DNA of 35,693 nt, taken from contig JALHPU010000041.1 of assembly GCA_022842325.1 (NCBI GenBank), forward strand, positions 1 through 35,693, written 5' to 3'. Origin of the DNA: Sulfuritalea sp. GTDB lineage: Bacteria; Pseudomonadota; Gammaproteobacteria; Burkholderiales; Rhodocyclaceae. Positions 25,864-33,460 of this stretch are shown here, one piece after another (position 1 is the first letter of the stretch; each line of letters starts with the position of its first letter). The notes under the pieces are model-generated. The model was given only the letters and a program-made list of their open reading frames with translations, searched no databases and was not told the DNA's origin. The position numbers and the translations under genes were made by a program.

Positions 25864-27060
25864 TCAGGCTCCGGCCTTGTCTTCGGGTTTGGATGCCGCT
25901 TTCGCGCGTTCCGCCTCCTCCGCCGCATGCGACAGGCCGAGGTTGCGCGTCAGCATGATCGCGGCACCGGCGGCGGCGCCGGCCACTGCGGCGACGGCCG
26001 CTGCCGAGGCGAAGGACGCGGCCTTGCCCTGCTCTTCGACGATGCGCGGATACTGCAGCGGCGGCGTCACGTTGAGCATTTTGGCCACCTGGTGGATCGG
26101 CTTCTGGAAACCGACGCCCTTCTCCGAGCAGCCGATGCAGGGATGGCCGCAACCGACCGGCCAGTTGTTCTCGCCGGCGTCGCCAAAGCCCAGCGTCGAG
26201 CAGTTGGCATAGGTTTCCGGCCCCTTGCAGCCGAGCTTATAGAGGCAGTAGCCCTGGCGGTGGCCGGCGTCGCCGAACTCCATGGCGAAGCGCCCGGCGT
26301 CGAAGTGGGCGCGGCGCTCGCAGTTTTCGTGGATCAGGCGCGAGTAGGCAAACTTGGGACGGCCCAGCTTGTCGACATCGGGCAGCTTGCCGAAAGTCAG
26401 GAAATGCACCACCGCGGCGAGGAAGTTGTAGGGATTGGGCGGGCAGCCGGGAATCGTCACCACCGGCTTGCCGAGGATCTCGGCGACACCGGCCGAGCCG
26501 GTCGGGCTGGAATCGGACAACGGCGAGATGGTCGAGGGCATGCCACCCCACGACGCACAGGAGCCGATGGCGATCACCGCCGCGGCATCGGCCGCGCATT
26601 CCTTGACCATGTCGATCGCGGTCTGGCCGCCGATCTTGCAGTAGATGCCGTTGGCCTTGGTCGGGATCGCGCCCTCGACCACCAGCACGTACTTGCCCTT
26701 GTTGGCCTGCATGGCCGACTTGCGCGCGGCCTCGGCCTGGTGGCCCGCCGCCGCCATCAGCGTCTCGTGGTAATCCAGCGAGATCACGTCGAGGATCAGC
26801 TTTTCCAGCGTCGGATGCTCGGCGCGCAACAGCGACTCGGAGCAGCCCGTGCACTCCTGGAAATGCAGCCAGATCACCGACGGCCGCTTGGCCGCCTCGA
26901 TCGCCTTGGCCACCGCGGCCTCGGCGCCAGCCGGCAAGCCCAGGGTCGCCGCCAGCGTGGCGCAGAACTGCAGGAATTCGCGCCGCGGCATTTCCAGGCG
27001 CTGTTCGACTTGCTCCAGCGTCTTGCGGCTGGTGTCGAAAATTTCGTTGATGTTGCCCAT
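25864..27060 (-). CDS. hybO: Uptake [NiFe]-hydrogenase small subunit HybO
   Basis: Product of 398 residues. A twin-arginine signal sits at 26-27 (EMPRREFLQFCATLAATLG). Mature-part motifs are WLHFQECTGCSES (Cys70, Cys73), IAIGSCASWGG, TIPGCPPNPYNF, CKGPETYANC, and NNWPVGCGHPCIGCSE for the medial and distal clusters. The proximal cluster has the ordinary four cysteines: glycines occupy both places where O2-tolerant enzymes have extra cysteines (CTGC rather than CTCC; SWGG rather than SWGC). A C-terminal Ala-rich hydrophobic helix near 345-368 anchors it in the membrane. First gene of the operon, 47 bases after a predicted sigma-54 start. Confidence 0.95.
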   Translation of the reverse strand: MGNINEIFDTSRKTLEQVEQRLEMPRREFLQFCATLAATLGLPAGAEAAVAKAIEAAKRPSVIWLHFQECTGCSESLLRAEHPTLEKLILDVISLDYHETLMAAAGHQAEAARKSAMQANKGKYVLVVEGAIPTKANGIYCKIGGQTAIDMVKECAADAAAVIAIGSCASWGGMPSTISPLSDSSPTGSAGVAEILGKPVVTIPGCPPNPYNFLAAVVHFLTFGKLPDVDKLGRPKFAYSRLIHENCERRAHFDAGRFAMEFGDAGHRQGYCLYKLGCKGPETYANCSTLGFGDAGENNWPVGCGHPCIGCSEKGVGFQKPIHQVAKMLNVTPPLQYPRIVEEQGKAASFASAAAVAAVAGAAAGAAIMLTRNLGLSHAAEEAERAKAASKPEDKAGA

Positions 27061-27117
27061 GTCTGCTGTCCCCCTCCGAGAGCCAGGCCGCGTCCGGACC
27101 TGATCAAGATCGGGTAG

Positions 27118-27134
27118 TGCAAATCCTGGGCCAG
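27118..27134 (-). promoter_or_regulatory. Sigma-54 promoter of the hyb operon
   Basis: Read on the minus strand: CTGGCCCAGGATTTGCA. The -24 GG and -12 GC are separated by exactly ten bases and fit the consensus TGGCAC-N5-TTGC at most positions. The predicted start of transcription is near 27107, about 47 bases before the hybO ATG. It is the obvious target for HoxA. Confidence 0.8.
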
Positions 27135-27209
27135 CTGCTGAAGGTTTACAACAGATTCAGGGATTCAAGGCCTTGTAAATAATTGGTTTTTATCTAAAGC
27201 AATTGGATC

Positions 27210-27236
27210 GGTTAGTTTATTTCCACTTGACTAACC
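27210..27236. promoter_or_regulatory. Candidate HoxA upstream activator site
   Basis: GGTTAGT (27210-27216) and ACTAACC (27230-27236) make a perfect 7-bp inverted repeat with a 13-base spacer, centred about 115 bases upstream of the predicted sigma-54 start. The DNA between it and the promoter is AT-rich (27174-27206), as would suit bending by IHF. No T run follows on either strand, so a terminator for the upstream MFS gene is less likely. I did not find the HupR half-site pattern TTG-N5-CAA here. Confidence 0.55.
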
Positions 27237-27238
27237 AC

Positions 27239-28438
27239 TTAATCCACGGCGTGCCGCCGAAACGAGCGCCACAAGGCCAGGTCGTAGGCGATCTTGAGCA
27301 CGCCGCATGCCACCAGCGGAGCGGCAAGCCAGCCGCCGCCGAACAATAGCCCGGCGAGGGTCGGGCTCAAGGCCGCGGCGAGGCTGCGCGGCACCGCCGT
27401 GAAGCTCGCCGCCGCGGCACGCTCGGGCGGCGTCACCACCGACATCACATAGGCCGAGCGCGCCGGCACATCCATTTGCGACAGGGCGGCGCGCAACAGC
27501 AGGAAGCTCAATGCCAGCCCGAGATCGGGCGCGAAGGCGGCGAGGATCAGGAACAGGCTGGACGGAATGTGGGTGAACACCATGGTATTCAGCAGTCCGA
27601 TGCGCCGCGCCAGCCGGGGTGCCGCCAGTTGCGAAAGCGCACCCAGCAGTCCCGCCCAGAAAAAGAAGGCGCCTGCCGCCGTCAGCGAAAGGCCGAAGCG
27701 TTCGAACAGCCAGAGGGCCAGCAGGGAGTTCACCACCAGGCCGCCGGCAAAGGCATCCACCGAGAACAATGCCGCGAGCCTGACCACCACGGCGCGCGAC
27801 GGACCGAGCGGCGACGCCGCCGGCGTCGGAATCCCGGGCAGACGCGCGGGCAGCCGCGCATACAGCAGCCAGATCAGTGCACCGACGCCGGCATAGGCCA
27901 CGAACATGCAGCGCAAGGCCAGCATCCGGTCGACACCATGTCCGGCAAGCGCGTCGGGCACGGCGACCGCCAGTGCGCCGAGGGCCGCACAGAACGCCCC
28001 GATCAGGCTGTAGCGCGCGAACAGGCTGGTGCGCAGATTGCCCTCGGCGGCAAGCGCCAGCCGTGAATGCTCGAGCGGCAGGAACACGCTGACGTCGCCC
28101 GCACTGGGGTTCAAGGTGCCAAAAAAGGCCACCAGCAGCAAGGGCCAAAAGTCCGACAGCGCGGCGAAGCCCAGCCCGGTGGCGGTCATCAGCAGCGCCG
28201 CTGCCAGCAACAGAAAACGCGGCGCGGCGCGATGCCCCCAGGCACCCAGCGCCAGCGTCGCCAGCGCCGATCCGAGCAGGGTGGCGGTACTCAGCAGGCC
28301 GACATGCCAGGTGTCGTAACCCAGCGCCAGCAGATAAGCCGGCAGCAGCACCGCGACATAGCCGTCGACGAACGCGCGCAGGCCACGACCGATCAGGAGC
28401 AGGCGCACTTCCGCGGCCGCGTTGGCAGCGAGGCTCAT
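27239..28438 (-). CDS. Major facilitator superfamily transporter
   Basis: Product of 399 residues with about twelve hydrophobic segments in two halves. It has an MFS loop motif (GHRAAPRFLLL after TM2-3) and its second-half counterpart (APRLARRIGLLNTM). The substrate cannot be told from the sequence. It is 22 bases downstream of chrA on the same strand, so it is probably co-transcribed with chrBA; MFS genes do occur beside chrA. Its stop lies three bases from the putative activator site of the hyb operon. Confidence 0.85.
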   Translation of the reverse strand: MSLAANAAAEVRLLLIGRGLRAFVDGYVAVLLPAYLLALGYDTWHVGLLSTATLLGSALATLALGAWGHRAAPRFLLLAAALLMTATGLGFAALSDFWPLLLVAFFGTLNPSAGDVSVFLPLEHSRLALAAEGNLRTSLFARYSLIGAFCAALGALAVAVPDALAGHGVDRMLALRCMFVAYAGVGALIWLLYARLPARLPGIPTPAASPLGPSRAVVVRLAALFSVDAFAGGLVVNSLLALWLFERFGLSLTAAGAFFFWAGLLGALSQLAAPRLARRIGLLNTMVFTHIPSSLFLILAAFAPDLGLALSFLLLRAALSQMDVPARSAYVMSVVTPPERAAAASFTAVPRSLAAALSPTLAGLLFGGGWLAAPLVACGVLKIAYDLALWRSFRRHAVD

Positions 28439-28460
28439 TGCATTTTGATGTTCGTATCGA

Positions 28461-29804
28461 TCACCGCACCAGGGACAGCGCCAGGCCCAGCAGCGCGCAG
28501 ACGCCGATCACCTTCATGATGTCGGCTTTGTATTTCCACAGCGCAACGAAGGCCGCCGCGGCGACCACCACCGCAAACCAGTCGAAGCTTCCGGCGAAAG
28601 GGGCGGCATCGGTGGCCTGGGGCCAGAAGGTGTGCCAGGCGAAGAAGACGGCCAGATTGAGGATGACGCCGACCACGGCCGCGGTGATCGCCGTCAGCGG
28701 CGCCGTGAATTTCAATTCGCCGCGCGTCGCTTCCACCAGCGGCGCGCCGGCGAGGATGAAGAAGAAGCTCGGCAGGAAGGTATAGAAGGTCGCCACCGCC
28801 GCCCCGGCCAAACCCGCGGCAATCGGGTTGCCCATCACCGCCTTGGTGACGCCGCCCAGATAGCCGACCCAGGTCACCACCATGATCAGCGGCCCCGGCG
28901 TGGTTTCGCCCAGCGCCAGGCCGTCCATCATCTGCGGACCGGTGAGCCAGCCGGCGTGCTCCACGGCGCCCTGATAGACATAGGGCAGTACGGCGTAGGC
29001 GCCGCCTATGGTCAGGAAGGCTGCCTTGGTGAAGAACTCGCCCATGCGATAGAGCTCGGCGCTGCCGCTGATCGCCAGCATCGAGGCCGTCCAGATGAGC
29101 ACGAAAGCCGCTACCGTGAAGCCGAGCCGTGCCCAGGAAAACCGCGCGTGCGGCGGCGGCGGCGTATCGTCGTCGATGATCGCCGGGCCGTAGGTTTTGG
29201 CGGCTGCGCCGTGGCCGCCGCCACCGCGGAACTTTGCCGGCGCCAGCTTGCCGCCGATGGCGCCGAGAATCGCAGCGGCCAGCACGATCCAGGGGAAATC
29301 GATCCTGAAGACGAAGATGCCGACAAAGGCCAGTGCGGCGATGGCCAGCAACAGCAGGTTCCTGATCGCGCGCGAGCCGATGCGCCAGGCGGCGAACAGC
29401 ACCACGGCGACCACCGCCGGCTTGATGCCGTAGAAGATCCCCTGCACCAGCGGCACGTCGCCGAAAGACAGATAGATCGCGGCCAGCAGCGAGAGCAGCG
29501 CAAAGGCCGGCAGGAAGAACAGCACGCCGGCCATCACCCCACCGCGCACGCCGTGCATCAGCCAACTGATGTAGATCGCCAGTTGGGTCGCTTCCGGCCC
29601 CGGCAGCAGCATGCAGTAGTTGAGCGCGTGAAGATAACGGTGTTCGGAAATCCAGCGCCGGCGCTCCACCAGATCCTGGTGCATCATCGAAATCTGCCCG
29701 GCGGGACCGCCGAAACTGATGAAGCCGAGCTTGAGCCAGTATTTGAAGGTTTCGCCGAGCGTCGGAGGGGACGGTGCGGTGGCGGGAACGTTTGCGTCAG
29801 GCAT
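28461..29804 (-). CDS. chrA: Chromate transporter ChrA
   Basis: Product of 447 residues, the two-domain (long-chain) CHR type. The N-terminal half has LKLGFISFGGPAGQISMMH and LLPGPEATQLAIYISWLMHG; the C-terminal half repeats the theme in GEFFTKAAFLTIGGAYAVLPYVYQ and LALGETTPGPLIMVVTWVGY. About ten membrane segments. It exports chromate using the proton gradient. The start MPDANVP at 29804 overlaps chrB by eight bases; an upstream start at 29858 is in frame but within chrB. Confidence 0.93.
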   Translation of the reverse strand: MPDANVPATAPSPPTLGETFKYWLKLGFISFGGPAGQISMMHQDLVERRRWISEHRYLHALNYCMLLPGPEATQLAIYISWLMHGVRGGVMAGVLFFLPAFALLSLLAAIYLSFGDVPLVQGIFYGIKPAVVAVVLFAAWRIGSRAIRNLLLLAIAALAFVGIFVFRIDFPWIVLAAAILGAIGGKLAPAKFRGGGGHGAAAKTYGPAIIDDDTPPPPHARFSWARLGFTVAAFVLIWTASMLAISGSAELYRMGEFFTKAAFLTIGGAYAVLPYVYQGAVEHAGWLTGPQMMDGLALGETTPGPLIMVVTWVGYLGGVTKAVMGNPIAAGLAGAAVATFYTFLPSFFFILAGAPLVEATRGELKFTAPLTAITAAVVGVILNLAVFFAWHTFWPQATDAAPFAGSFDWFAVVVAAAAFVALWKYKADIMKVIGVCALLGLALSLVR

Positions 29805-30708
29805 CGGAATTTTCCGGTTGGTAGTTCTTGTAGAGGTTATCGAAAAGCCGGCTCGCATCGATCAGCAGTTTGTCGTCGTCTGGCGCCGCGGCACGGGCGC
29901 CGGCCAGCACCGCCTCGATCCCGGCCGCCTCCGCCACCGGCACGCCGCCGACGTCGAGGCAATGCACGATGGCCGCAATGCGCGTCAGCGCCGGATCGCT
30001 GTCCAGCCCGAAGCTCGCCGCCAGTACTTCGAAGGTGACGCGGCCGCCGACATGGGTGAAGGCCGCATGGTCGAAATCGAAGCCGAGTGCCGACTTCGGG
30101 CATTTCTTCGGATTGTCGAGCCAGAGGAATTTCGCCCTGCGGTCGATGAAGCGGCGGATCAGCCAGGCCGAGGCCATGCGATCGACCCACAGATGCCTGC
30201 GCGTGGCCCAGGTCCGGCCCTGAAAGTCGGCGCTGGCGAGACGGCGAATTTCGCCGGCGATGGTCGAAGGTTCGCCGCTGGCCGCCGCTTCGAGCGCCGC
30301 CATCGCTGCCAGGGTCTGACGCTGCGCCTCGCCGGGAAAATAGTCGATGGCGACCAGCGCCGCCAGGTCGCGACGCAGGCTGCGCAAGACCTTGACCTCG
30401 GTCGCATCTGCCGCGGCCATCGCGGCCAGCAGGCGGGCGTACTCCGCGCCACGATCGAATAGCGCGACCATCTGCGCCTGCTGCCCGTCATCGGTTCCGC
30501 CCAGACGGTAAACCTCGGCCGTGCCCTGCACCGCAAGCACCTCATTGGCGATCTGCCCCAGGGCTGCTGCATGTTCGGCCGACTCGGGCAGCAGGTAGAC
30601 GCCGTCACGCAAGGTAGCGCAACCCAGCGCGCGCAGCGCACGCCAGATGCGCATGCGCCCGGCCGATTGCCGCGTCGGCAGGCTGACAAACAGGGCAAGG
30701 AAGTCCAT
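29797..30708 (-). CDS. chrB: Chromate resistance regulator ChrB
   Basis: Product of 303 residues, the usual family length. The N-terminal part (LALFVSLPTRQSAGRMRIWRALRALGC) resembles the winged-helix half of ChrB. The C-terminal domain has WATRRHLWVDRMASAWLIRRFID, KFLWLDNPKKCP, FDFDHAAFTHVGGRVTFEVL and HCLDVGG. ChrB acts as a chromate-sensing regulator of chrA in some bacteria. It overlaps chrA by eight bases and has its own promoter with a palindrome. Confidence 0.92.
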   Translation of the reverse strand: MDFLALFVSLPTRQSAGRMRIWRALRALGCATLRDGVYLLPESAEHAAALGQIANEVLAVQGTAEVYRLGGTDDGQQAQMVALFDRGAEYARLLAAMAAADATEVKVLRSLRRDLAALVAIDYFPGEAQRQTLAAMAALEAAASGEPSTIAGEIRRLASADFQGRTWATRRHLWVDRMASAWLIRRFIDRRAKFLWLDNPKKCPKSALGFDFDHAAFTHVGGRVTFEVLAASFGLDSDPALTRIAAIVHCLDVGGVPVAEAAGIEAVLAGARAAAPDDDKLLIDASRLFDNLYKNYQPENSDA

Positions 30709-30722
30709 CGGTTGCTTACATC

Positions 30723-30769
30723 GTTACATTGATGTAACAACTATAACTTGAATAGCAACCTTATAACAA
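30723..30769 (-). promoter_or_regulatory. Promoter and operator of chrB-chrA-MFS
   Basis: On the minus strand TTGTTA (30764-30769) and TATAGT (30740-30745) form a -35/-10 pair with an 18-base spacer. Just downstream is the perfect dyad GTTACAT-TG-ATGTAAC (30723-30738), and a third half-site TTACAT lies eight bases further on. This is a classical position for a repressor, most simply ChrB itself. The region is much more AT-rich than its surroundings. Confidence 0.65.
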
Positions 30770-30785
30770 ACCACAATGGAGCAGG

Positions 30786-31058
30786 TCAGTGGCCGTGGCC
30801 CGCCTTCGGTTTCGCCGCCGGCGTTGGCGCCGCCGCTTCGGGATAGCGGATCACTACCAACGACTCGTCGGGTTCGAGCCAGAACTCGCCGTGCGGTCCC
30901 TTGGCATTGCCGGTGATCAGCAGGATCAGGCCGTCCTCCTGGCGCACTTCGGTGACGGTTTCCCAGGCGAAGGTGGGATGGGCGTTGCTGCCGGTGCCGT
31001 TGTAGATGTGGTCGTTCACCCTCACCTCCGACGCCACCACGGTAATCTTGTTGGTCAT
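30786..31058 (-). CDS. Small protein of unknown function coupled to the sirtuin
   Basis: Product of 90 residues beginning MTNKITVVASEVRVNDHIYN. The body seems beta-rich (TFAWETVTEVRQEDG, LILLITGNAKGPHG, EFWLEPDESLVVIRYPE) and the C-terminus is a flexible Ala/Pro/Lys tail ending GHGH. No family is recognised with confidence. The ATG overlaps the sirtuin stop by four bases (ATGA), which supports both the reality of the gene and this start. Confidence 0.75.
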   Translation of the reverse strand: MTNKITVVASEVRVNDHIYNGTGSNAHPTFAWETVTEVRQEDGLILLITGNAKGPHGEFWLEPDESLVVIRYPEAAAPTPAAKPKAGHGH

Positions 31059-31948
31059 GACGAGTTCTCCCCCTTGCGCGCAGGCCAGCAGTGTCGCATC
31101 AGACGCGTCTGCAAGCCATCGAGAAATGCATTGCAGTCCTGCTCGACCTTGGCGTCGAGCAGGTGATCGGCGCGCGTGATACCGAGGTTGACGGCCATCA
31201 CCGGCTTGCCCGCGCGGCGCGCGAACTCGACGAAGCGGAATCCGGAATACACCATCAGCGACGAACCGATCACCAGCAGGCCGGCGGCGGCGGCGATCGC
31301 GTCCATGGCCGCCGTCACCCGCTGCTTCGGCACGCTGTCGCCGAAGAACACCACGTCGGGCTTGAGCAGGCCGCCGCAGGCAGGACAGTCCGGCACCGAA
31401 AATCCGGCGTAGTGCTCCTCGGCCGCGTCGGCATCGCCATCGGGGGCGGCCACCGCAGTTTCGAGCGCCATGCCGGGATTGACTGCAGTCAGCCATTCCT
31501 GAACCTGCGCGCGCGGATGACTGCGCGCGCAGGACAGGCAGACCACCGCCGCCAGCGCGCCATGGAGTTCCAGCACCCGGCTGCTCCCGGCCTTGTGATG
31601 CAGGCCATCCACGTTCTGGGTCACGATCAGCTCGACGCGGCCCAGGCGTTCCATCTGCGCCAGCGCCTCATGGCCGCGGCCCGGGGCGGCCTGCGCCACC
31701 GTCGGCCAGCCGAGAAAGCTGCGCGCCCAGTAACGCCGCCGGGCGCTCGCCGAACGCAGGAAGTCGCGGTGATCGATCGGCTGCGCGCGCTTCCAGTGGC
31801 CCTCGCGGTCGCGATAGTCGGGAATCCCGCTGGCAGTGCTGAGCCCGGCGCCGGTAAGCACCACGACCGGGCCCCGCTCCAGCAGGCGCCCGACCGGATC
31901 GTCGGGTCGGGCGGAATGGCTGTCGAGATGGGCGGCGGCAATTTTCAC
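31055..31948 (-). CDS. Sirtuin (NAD-dependent protein deacylase)
   Basis: Product of 297 residues with complete catalytic motifs: GAGLSTASGIPDYR (33-46), TQNVDGLHHKAG, the catalytic His in VLELHG (His129), and a zinc module with Cys137, Cys140 and the later CPAC. GSSLMVYSGFRFVE and VNLGITRADHLLDAKV complete the NAD fold. It looks most like the class II (SIRT4-like) group. It could reverse lysine acylation or have another NAD-dependent activity. It is divergent from the DsrE-like gene. Confidence 0.92.
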   Translation of the reverse strand: MKIAAAHLDSHSARPDDPVGRLLERGPVVVLTGAGLSTASGIPDYRDREGHWKRAQPIDHRDFLRSASARRRYWARSFLGWPTVAQAAPGRGHEALAQMERLGRVELIVTQNVDGLHHKAGSSRVLELHGALAAVVCLSCARSHPRAQVQEWLTAVNPGMALETAVAAPDGDADAAEEHYAGFSVPDCPACGGLLKPDVVFFGDSVPKQRVTAAMDAIAAAAGLLVIGSSLMVYSGFRFVEFARRAGKPVMAVNLGITRADHLLDAKVEQDCNAFLDGLQTRLMRHCWPARKGENSS

Positions 31949-32071
31949 TGATGAATCCCGATCCCGAATGGCGATGGGTGATTATCCGGCAAAGCTGGAT
32001 GTAGTACCCTGCCGAAACCGGTCCGCCCAGGATCGGCACCATAAAAACCACTACCCAAAGGAGAGCACGAC

Positions 32072-32581
32072 ATGACTATCAAGTTCACGCGTTTGCCGCA
32101 GTTGCTCGGTGCGCTGGCACTGGCAACGTTCCTTGTGCATTCGAACGGCGCCCGCGCCGCCGACGACAGCGCTGCGCTGGCGGGGCTCAAGGAGGGCAAG
32201 ATTGCATTCGACATCCATGAAGGCAATCCAAAACTGCTGCTGGCCCGACTCAATGTCATCGACGAAACCCGGCAATCGCTGATCCAGCAGGGTGTCAAGC
32301 CGCATTTCATCCTGGCGTTCCGCGGGCCTGCGACCAAGCTGGTGCAGACCGACCAGGAAAAGATCAAGCCGGAAGACCGTGAAGGAGCGGCGAAAGTCGC
32401 CGCCAAGATCAAGGAAATGAGCAAGGCGCCGGGTGTCGAAGGCTTCGAGCAGTGTGCCATCGCATCGCGGACCCAGGAAACCAAAACCGAACTGGTCCTG
32501 CCTGAGGTCCGCGTCGTCGGCAACGGCTTCATTTCGCTGATGGCATACCAGACCAGGGGATACGCCTACATTGCACCTTGA
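32072..32581 (+). CDS. Secreted DsrE-family protein
   Basis: Product of 169 residues with a signal peptide (cleavage likely after NGARA). The mature part follows the periplasmic DsrE/DsrF-like pattern: LLLARLNVIDETRQSLIQQG, HFILAFRGPATKLVQTD, then GFEQCAIASR with a cysteine near where some DsrE proteins have theirs, and VVGNGFISLMAYQTRGYAYI. DsrE proteins handle sulfur-relay reactions; the role of the exported branch is unknown. AAAGGAG precedes the ATG. Confidence 0.8.
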   Translation: MTIKFTRLPQLLGALALATFLVHSNGARAADDSAALAGLKEGKIAFDIHEGNPKLLLARLNVIDETRQSLIQQGVKPHFILAFRGPATKLVQTDQEKIKPEDREGAAKVAAKIKEMSKAPGVEGFEQCAIASRTQETKTELVLPEVRVVGNGFISLMAYQTRGYAYIAP

Positions 32582-32711
32582 GCCCATGCCCGCCGTCAGC
32601 ACTCTCCGTGCGCTGACGAACAGAGAAACCGGGCGCGGTGCGGCAACATGGACACAGGTATTGGCCACGGTTCACTGCCATCCCCCTGACGGTGACCGTG
32701 GTGCAATGCCC

Positions 32712-32746
32712 GGCCCGGAGCGCAGCATCGGCTCCGGGCCGCTTTT
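32712..32746 (+). terminator. Terminator between the DsrE-like and hydrolase genes
   Basis: GGCCCGGAGC (32712-32721) pairs perfectly with GCTCCGGGCC (32731-32740) across a nine-base loop and is followed by GCTTTTCATTT. It lies about 130 bases after the DsrE-like stop; the intervening 32582-32711 shows no gene. Confidence 0.75.
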
Positions 32747-32782
32747 CATTTGCCACGCTCGAACGCCACGCAGGAAGGACAC

Positions 32783-33460
32783 ATGAATCGTAGCGCGCAG
32801 GTTCCGCATCGAACTGCCGCGGCCACGGTGATCCTGGTGCACGGCCTGTGGACCCCGGCCGCGATATTCATGCTGCACAGCCACTGGCTGCGGCGCGACG
32901 GCTACCGCACGCTGCGCTTCGGCTACCCGAGCGTGCGGGCCGGCCTGGCGCAGAACGCGCAGCGCCTGAAGCGCTTCATTGCGTCTGTCGAAGCCGATGA
33001 AATCCATCTGGTCGGCCACAGCCTGGGCGGACTGATCATCCTCGACATGCTGCGGCAGGCACCCGATCCGCGCCTGCGCCGGGCGGTGCTGCTCGGCACT
33101 CCCTGCGTCGGCAGCCACTGCGCGCAACGACTGGCAGGCGTGACAGGAATGCCCGCGCTGCTGGGGCGTTCCATCATCGAGTGGCTGTCGCGCGCACCGC
33201 AGGACATGGCCGCGCCGCAGACCGCCGTCGCCGTGGGCGTGCTGGCCGGCACGCGCAGCGCGGGCCTGGGCCGCATCGTTCCCGGCTTGCCGCGCCCCAA
33301 CGATGGCGTCGTGACGGTGGCCGAGGCACGACTGCCCGGCGCCGCCGACTTCATCGTCCTGCCGGTGGCGCACTCGGAAATGCTCGCCTCGCGGCGCTGT
33401 GCCGCACAGATAGCGGCGTTCCTGGGTACTGGCAGCTTTCTGCACCATGCACAGACTTAG
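32783..33460 (+). CDS. Alpha/beta hydrolase
   Basis: Product of 225 residues. VILVHGLWTP forms the oxyanion strand and turn, VGHSLGG holds the nucleophile Ser80, and the probable acid and base are the Asp in RPNDGVVTV and the His in PVAHSEML. The closest resemblance is to lipase/PGAP1-like esterases; the substrate cannot be deduced. The ATG at 32783 has AGGAAGGA just upstream; a TTG start at 32750 is also possible. It overlaps the next gene by 14 bases. Confidence 0.85.
   Translation: MNRSAQVPHRTAAATVILVHGLWTPAAIFMLHSHWLRRDGYRTLRFGYPSVRAGLAQNAQRLKRFIASVEADEIHLVGHSLGGLIILDMLRQAPDPRLRRAVLLGTPCVGSHCAQRLAGVTGMPALLGRSIIEWLSRAPQDMAAPQTAVAVGVLAGTRSAGLGRIVPGLPRPNDGVVTVAEARLPGAADFIVLPVAHSEMLASRRCAAQIAAFLGTGSFLHHAQT

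Noticed and set aside
27210..27236. Terminator for the MFS gene
   Set aside because: Although it starts just after the stop codon, there is no T run on the minus strand, the loop is 13 bases and the stem is only 7 bp. An operator or activator site fits better.
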